From NCBI GenBank assembly GCA_034509495.1, contig CM067504.1, positions 6,864,256-6,928,255 of the forward strand: 64,000 bases of DNA, written 5' to 3'. The stretch comes from Acestrorhynchus altus. Lineage: Eukaryota; Chordata; Actinopteri; Characiformes; Acestrorhynchidae. Below the pieces are notes generated by a model. That model was given only the letters and a program-made list of their open reading frames with translations. It ran no database searches and was not told the DNA's origin. Within the stretch, counting starts at the first letter, position 1. The number at the start of each line of letters is the position of its first letter. The position numbers and the translations under genes are program-made. Below are positions 58,032 through 64,000 of the stretch, piece by piece.

Positions 58032-58829
58032 CAGCATTAAGTTCCATGTCCGCACCAGACCTTGACAAATGGGCTCCTGCTGAGCAAAGGGGAGTGGAGG
58101 AGAGGAGGGGACGGACGGAAAGAGAGAGGGATGAGGGGAGAACAGAAAACTCTATTACTCCGTAATGAAAGATGAAGCAGTGAATGGATGGCCTCTAAAA
58201 AGTCCATTCTCCCCCAAAGCAGCAGACGGATCAGGACGTCACATGGACAAAGGAGCGAAAACCACATCACACCATCACTTATGAGAGCCATCATTACATC
58301 ATGAGAGCCATTCTGAAACTCACCGATTCCAAATTACAAGATCAATCTGCAATACATATATCACACAGAGACCACGCTGCACTAACCGAGTGTGCTGGAT
58401 CATCATTAGACAATGGAGCAGATGAGCACTATGAATGACTAGGTCATGATCAATAACCTGCCTCACTGCTCCACTACTTCACTCAAACCACATTAAACAA
58501 AGCTCAATCAAGTCAGTTCGGCCATGAGCACAATGTGAGGATGACGTGGTACAAATCAGATCTTATTTTGCCAGATGTGACCTGTTTTTGTCTGTTTTCT
58601 TCACAGAAGGTTTGAGTCACATCCATATGCAACTATAGGCCAGTTAAAAAGGCTGTCTGATTCATGGCCCTGTGACCGCCCCAATTTCATTTAGTCTTCC
58701 TCTGCTGATTTCAGTAAATCGTTCTCTGTTGAAATTGACAGCCAGATTACAGTTTGCTAAGCAGTAAAACACTATCAGTGTAAGTAAAACTAACATTAAT
58801 GTTTAAATATAATGTTAAAATGTTACGTC

Positions 58830-59230
58830 CACTAACATGATCAACCTGACCAAGCATGTCGACCACTGAGGCCAAGCTTAACCATGCTGGCCAAACTGTA
58901 TAACCAAGCTGGTTAGACAATATAACCAGCAAAACCATGCTAGTCACCCAGTATGCCCAAGCTGGTCAAACAGTGTGAGAAGCATAACCAAGTTAGATGA
59001 CCATCATAACCAAGCTTTCCAACAAGCATGACCAACAAAAACCAAGCTGGTTGACCAATATAACCAGCAAATTGCAAATTTGTCATTATACAAATATGAC
59101 CAATGTGCTGGTTACTCAACACAGTGAGCATGACCAAGCTGATCCACCACTGTAACCACCAAGTCCAAACAGATTGAACAGCATGATCACTATGACCAAG
59201 CATGACCAAAGCTAACCAGACCACACCTGC
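58830..59230. repeat. Degenerate GACCAAGCTGGT-type array
   Basis: Loose units such as AACCATGCTGGCC, AACCAAGCTGGTT and GACCAAGCATGACC repeat for about 400 bp. It is related to the interior of the MITEs at 34851 and 35909. CCTGCTG near 59226 may be a terminus, but no matching opposite end is clear. Confidence 0.6.
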
Positions 59231-60234
59231 TGGAAACAAATGGTTCTGCATTGGAACATTTGTTTAAAGCTACTTAATGATACAGGACTATCATGAACCT
59301 TTGTCAGTTCAGCCATCACCAACCCAAATAGTTCAGAAATGGCATGTAGAGTGGACAATGTCCATGGACAAATCAGAATGGAACTCACAGAATCCCAATA
59401 GTTGTTGCCAGTTTAGTAAACTTATAATCAGCGACTGTCATTGAATCTTATTCACTCTAATGGAGTTGCACTGATACTGGAATGAGTATTTTTTAGTGAC
59501 AGTTATGAGAGTTACCAAAAAAAGAGTACCCTCATCCAATTAGCCTCTCCAATTGCCCTCCAGGGAATCCCTGAGGCCATCTTAAGGGCTGTTCCATTAC
59601 TTTATTAGCTAAGTGAAGCTGGTTATTTGACACCTCAGTAAGGCGAGGGATCAAGTGAACATAAGTGTCAGCTTCAGCAGCACAACTTGCCCAGAAGTCA
59701 TTGTGAACTGGCGCATTTCCCTTTTCAAGCTGAAAACTGACAGATAAAACCATTAATAAGCCACTGCAGCAAATAAACGGAATCTTTTAAAAGCACATTG
59801 TTTTGAGCATTTGAGCATTTATTCTTTAAATCTGGAAAGAGACTGCTGATCGAGACTATTCGTTTACTTTAGAGATTATTACTATTTTATGTACCATGCA
59901 AGACAACATACTGTTTTATACATTAGATAAGTTTACATGGATAGATGATTATCAACAGAGATATGATAAACATAGTTCATAATGACCAACACTCATGTGT
60001 TTAATATTGTGTCGGGCAAGTGTTCTTTTTAAAAGGTTTTAGGTGGTGATTATTGTATTATGTTTAAGAGTAAAATATTTTAAATACTTTAAAATCAACT
60101 TTGGTCAGCTTGCTGACCTGTAGCAGGGAAAATAGTGTTTATTGGCATGATGTTAGCTGCACTATGTATCTTTGGTGAAGCAGGCAGAATGCCTGTGAGA
60201 ACTGCATAACGCTGCACAACCTGAGACATATCAG
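59231..60234. other. Unassigned sequence
   Basis: Nothing recognised. Confidence 0.4.
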
Positions 60235-60355
60235 TCCACTCACTTCTTTCACTTTCAGTGACAATTCTTTATCTCACAGCTTTGTTAAACATTCTTTTGT
60301 GGTGGCTGAACGTGTGAATTACACTTTCCCAATGGTATGGGGAGCCCAGGACCTA
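60235..60355 (+). repeat. Interspersed repeat family E, copy 3
   Basis: TTCTTTCACTTTCAGTGACA, GTGGTGGCTGAACGTGTGAA and TGGGGAGCCCAGGA align with 11640-11800. Confidence 0.5.
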
Positions 60356-60360
60356 GAAGC

Positions 60361-60465
60361 ACAATAATAATAATAATAACAACAACAACAACAACAACAC
60401 AACAACAACAATAATAATAATAATAATAATAATAAAAATAATACATACATACATACATACATATA
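60361..60465. repeat. Compound (ATA)n (AAC)n (CATA)n repeat
   Basis: Blocks of ATA, then AAC, then ATA and finally CATA units. Confidence 0.95.
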
Positions 60466-60512
60466 TTCATACATAAAAATGAAACAATTAATAATATTGA
60501 AACAATATTGGT

Positions 60513-60712
60513 GTGCCGTGGCCGGGTGGTTAGGGAACCAGCCTTGTGACTGTTGGTTTGATTTCCTGAACTGGCAGGACATGACTGAAATGCCCTTGAG
60601 TACTTAACTCCCCATCTGCTTGCCGGGCACCATGGAAAGGGTTGAATTCACTAGTGTGTGTGTGTGTGTGTGTGTGTTACTCTGTGTGGATGGGTTAAAT
60701 GTGGAGGACACA
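60513..60712 (+). mobile_element. tRNA-derived SINE with intact head
   Basis: An A-box-like TGGCCGGGTGGTTAGGG and a B-box-like GGTTTGATTTCC are followed by CATGACTGAAATGCCCTTGA, a (GT)n run at 60654-60677 and GGATGGGTTAAATGTGGAGG. It belongs to the family of 23981-24220 in the opposite orientation. Confidence 0.75.
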
Positions 60713-61189
60713 TGGGTCTATGAGCATTTTTCCCTCAAGGTGGAGGATAGGGATTCCCCTGAGGCTAATGCTACATTCCATTTACCTCGGAAGTCTGATG
60801 TAACTGATGTAACTGGGAATGATGTAACACCCACGTTGACAGTGTTCTAGTTAAATATTCAGAAAAAAATGATCATTGTCATTATACAGCGTAAGGATTG
60901 TAATATTCATCCTAGTGATTCCAGTTGATAACAATGCATCCATCCACATAAGATGGAAGCACATCCTCGGCTAGCCGGCAGACAGTACTAAACGTGCGAC
61001 TGATTGAATGAGACAGATAAATAGTCGTGCTAATGAACTGTATAATAGCACTGCTTTCACTACTGCTTTTACTTTCCAAATAGGAGAACCAAAATGTCAG
61101 GGTGTTCCAGTTCAAAATTCCTACATGGAGCTTGGAAATTCTGACATTCAATTGAAATTCCGAAATGCAATGCAGCATAAGTGCTTTTC

Positions 61190-61270
61190 CCAGATAGCAG
61201 ACACATTTGGGCAAAATCTGGGCCACTGGTATTTATGGCTCAGATGTAGGCCACAATTGGGCTAAGCATT
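61190..61270. repeat. Short CCAAATCTGG-type repeat
   Basis: CAAAATCTGGGCCACTGG and GATGTAGGCCACAATTGGGC resemble 13770-14030. Confidence 0.35.
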
Positions 61271-61808
61271 TGGTGCTATTCAGGTAGGGAATTGTGGAGA
61301 TGCAATGACTGGAATGTTTGTTTTTTTTCCTGGTTAGATTCCACTTCACTGTTCTTATTCCGTTCATCCCCATATAGAGTTAACTAACCTCATCTAACTT
61401 GATGCTGAAAGGTGTGCATGGGAGGTGTGTTCAAAGCAAAACTGACAGATATGGGTCACTTACAGGCCCCTGTTGGATCTGCAGAATAAAAAATATATGC
61501 AGTTTACAGAGTGTACAGAGATCAGCCAACTGGCAAACAGGATTTTAGCAGCAGGCCCTTCAGCTTCGTAGGTACTGGTTCTGTGAAAAGTCCTTGGAAC
61601 CACTCACTAGTCACTCTAGTCACTCCTCGGTAAGTTAAAAAAAAAGTCGTATGCAAGTTAATCTGTTTCTTTCAATGGATTGTAAAGAAGCGTGTGTTCT
61701 TACAAAGGGCCGTATGCTCATCTGTGATAGGAGAAAGCTGTTACCATGGACACCAGTGCTGAACCAAACTTCATGCAGCAGTGAGTGTGCCCTGTCCTCA
61801 CCTTATTT

Positions 61809-61810
<2 letters not shown>
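61271..61810. other. Unassigned sequence
   Basis: Nothing recognised. Confidence 0.4.

Positions 61811-61842
<32 letters not shown>
61811..61842. repeat. (CT)n microsatellite
   Basis: Sixteen units. A purine-rich GAGA/GCAAGA stretch follows at 61898-61950. Confidence 0.95.
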
Positions 61843-61846
<4 letters not shown>

Positions 61847-62129
61847 CAGAAGAGAGGGATGAGAGGACAAGCCTGACAACTGTCTAGCCATGTGCAGATA
61901 GAAAGAGAGAGAGAGCAAGAGCAAGAGAAAGAGAGATAGGAGAGAAAGAAAGGTGTTCATGAAAAATTCATGGTCAGTACAGTCCGAGAGCAGAGAAATG
62001 TACAGAGTGTGCTGGCAACCTTGACTTTTTCGTTTCAAAAGGGAAAATAAAACAGCACATCTCTCTCTATCACACACACACCTTCATTCTGGACTGTATC
62101 TTTCATTGCAACACTACAGTGCAGTTCTG

Positions 62130-62640
62130 GCCCTATCTGCAGATAACATGAGGCCCACAAACCCTGAGGAATCGAAAGAATCAGGTTGGCTTTTCTGATA
62201 TTTTCTTGCATTCCTGCTACACTGTTACTGCTGAGTTCCAGACCAAGAGCCTGAAACTAGAAATAAATGATTCATTTGATTTGAAACAAAAAAAAAAGAG
62301 AACACTCTTCTACCTTTTCTGCTCCCAACTGCTGTAAGTTTGCGTGTTTTTATGCCTGTGTGTGGAAGATTTCTTCGAGAGTAGAGAAAATTAAGCCTGC
62401 ATGCCTTTACTGAGTGTGATAAATGTGGGTGCAGTGGAGCGGCTGGCTGGCCCTGTTAGTAGTTCATTTGAAAGTTTCCCTTCGAGAAACTTTTGCTTTG
62501 AGATAAAGACAAAATCAGCCACCACAGCAATATAAGACCAGGGACAGGTGCGCGTACAGGCAGCCTTTCTTTTTTAATCATCTCATCATTTCTGATGCCT
62601 TCAGTACAGTTGTATGATGTCTGAACCAGGCAAGCTTTTC
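62130..62640. other. Candidate conserved non-coding segment
   Basis: Unique, repeat-free sequence with TTAAGCCTGCATGCCTTTAC, GAAAGTTTCCCTTCGAGAAA and CTTTGAGATAAAGACAAAAT, plus an AT-rich ending TTTTTTAATCATCTCATC. No open frame of interest. One of the better non-coding candidates by appearance. Confidence 0.35.
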
Positions 62641-62834
62641 AACCTAAATACATCGAAAATATGAGCATCATTATAAATGACTAGTCTAAAGAGAATGTGT
62701 AGAAAAGCAGTAGAACAGTATCTGATTCTATTTCCCTTGGCAGGCTTAGACGAAATACTGTAGTAAAACAGCAAACCCTGCTGTGTGGAGGTTGTACCTG
62801 GCTTACCTCATCACTTTGATTTGGTCACATGCTT

Positions 62835-62920
62835 CAAAATACTAATGTTAAGCCAACAGAGGATGATGCTACCACCCTCATGCTTAACAGTTGGTACAGT
62901 GAATTGCCTCATGCTCATCT
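62835..62920 (-). mobile_element. Short, older Tc1-like transposase fragment
   Basis: On the minus strand near 62855-62890 it encodes P-T-V-K-H-E-G-G-S, matching the K-H-G-G-G-S block of Tc1-like transposases. Nothing else of the gene is visible. It lies just outside the terminus of the next element. Confidence 0.45.
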
Positions 62921-62956
62921 TTATTCCTTTAAACACCTTTAAACATCCACTTAAAC

Positions 62957-64000
62957 ACCATAATTATTGGCACTCCTGGTTAAAATGTGTCCTTTAGCTT
63001 CTAATAAATTGATTTATATAAGTAATATTATAAGTAAATAATATAAGACAACAATGAAAAAAAGAGTAAAATCCACCTTTAACTCAAATGCATTTATTCA
63101 GTAGGAAAAAATCCCACATTAAGAAATAATTGTTTAACATCAAATCATGTGTGCCACAATTATTAGCACCCCTGATGTTAATACTTTGTACAACCCCCTT
63201 TTGACAACAAAACAGCACCTAATCTTCTCCTATAATGTTTCACAAGATGAGAGAATACAGAAAGAGGGATCTTCAACCATTCCTCTTTGCACAATCTCTC
63301 TGAATCATACAGCGATCTGGGTCCTCTCCTCTGCACTCTCCATTCAGATCACCCCACAGGTTTTCAATGGGGTTGAGGTCTGGGGACCGAGATGGCCATG
63401 GGAGGAGCTCGATTCTGTGTGTGTTGAACCATTTCTGTGTAGATTTGGCCATATTTTTAGGGTCATTATCTTGCTGAAAGGCCCAGTGACGACACATCTT
63501 CAGCTTTCGGCAGAAGCCACCAGATTTGGTTTTAAAATGTTCTGGTATTTCAAAGCATTCATGATGTCATGCACCCTATCAAGGTTCCCAGGGCCTTTGG
63601 AAGAGAAACAGGCCCACAGCATCATTGATCCTCCCCCATATTTCAGTGGAAATGAGGTGCTTTTCTGCATACTCAGCTCTTGTGTTACGCCAGACCCACT
63701 TAGAGCATTTGCTGCCAAAAAGCTCTATCTTTGTTTCATCTGACCAAACCGCACGGTCCCAGTTGAAGTTCCAGTACTGCTTAGCAAACTCCAAACATTT
63801 GCGTTTAGGATTGAGTGAGAAAAGGTTTTTCCGTGCCTGCCTCCCAAACAGCTTGTTGGCATGTAGATAGCGCCTGATGGTTGTTTATGAGACTTTGTGA
63901 CCCCAAGAAGCTACCATTTGTTGCAATTCTGTAACAGTGAGCTTTGGAGAACTTTTCATTTCTTATCATCCTCCTCACTGTGCATGGTGGGAAAATAAAC
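62957..64000 (-). mobile_element. Tc1-like DNA transposon, comparatively well preserved, cut by window edge
   Basis: The minus strand encodes most of a Tc1-like DDE transposase. The first catalytic block is VWSDETKIELFG near 63720-63760, and a G-G-G-S-M-M-L-W-A block follows near 63625-63650. The second is FQQDNDPKN near 63450-63480, and the third is SPDLNPIENLW near 63350-63382. All three acidic residues are present. The gene is broken: a stop lies in the N-terminal domain near 63885, a frameshift near 63650 and another near 63525. The terminus at 62957-62981 is repeated directly at 63154-63178, an IR/DR-type end. The N-terminus lies beyond the window. Confidence 0.85.

Noticed and set aside
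60513..60590. tRNA gene
   Set aside because: A- and B-box-like motifs are present, but a cloverleaf cannot be closed and the sequence continues into a known SINE body. The same holds for 24140-24220 and 51640-51690.
63147..63743. 198-residue open frame on the plus strand, the longest in the window
   Set aside because: It is antisense to the Tc1-like transposase, whose catalytic motifs are on the minus strand. The plus frame has no recognisable protein features.

Overview
The window looks like non-coding DNA from a teleost fish, most likely an ostariophysan such as a characin, catfish or relative. The grounds are its repeats: L2-type and Rex1/Babar-like LINE fragments, several Tc1-like and one mariner-like transposase relic, tRNA-headed SINEs, foldback DNA elements, and long (CA)n, (CT)n, (AT)n and (GATA)n arrays. 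The taxonomic call rests on recalled familiarity with these repeat families, not on a search. I found no host protein-coding exon, rRNA, tRNA gene or CRISPR array that I can support. Every open frame with a recognisable product belongs to a decayed transposon; the other long frames translate microsatellites or purine-rich tracts.

Layout. 0-7.3 kb is a graveyard of nested elements: a foldback fragment ending in (GATA)n, an L2 LINE on the minus strand carrying a Rex1-like tail, a Rex1-like LINE split by a 661-bp inverted-terminal element, and a Tc1-like relic split by a second Rex1-like LINE. 7.3-20 kb is mostly unique DNA with a solo LINE tail, two more Rex1-like fragments, SINE pieces, two Tc1-like relics and long simple repeats. 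20-26.5 kb holds a degenerate tandem array with a period of about 120-150 bp, two further L2 fragments, a full-length SINE and another Tc1-like relic. 26.5-34 kb is mixed, with a promising unique segment near 33.1-33.3 kb. 34.8-36.3 kb carries two inverted copies of one short DNA element around an (AT)n tract. 37-52 kb is largely unique sequence with SINEs, simple repeats, a mariner relic and a degenerate GGGCCC-rich repeat. 53.0-55.3 kb is a 2.2-kb inverted repeat, followed by about 0.9 kb of strand-asymmetric purine-rich repeat and a full-length foldback element. 58-64 kb ends in a comparatively well preserved Tc1-like transposon that runs off the right edge.

No genes work together here. 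The biological content is a record of nested transposition, plus about ten unique, non-repetitive segments that resemble conserved non-coding elements in composition. Those are the best candidates for host function, as expected in an intron or gene desert near a developmental gene, but this is inference and needs cross-species alignment.
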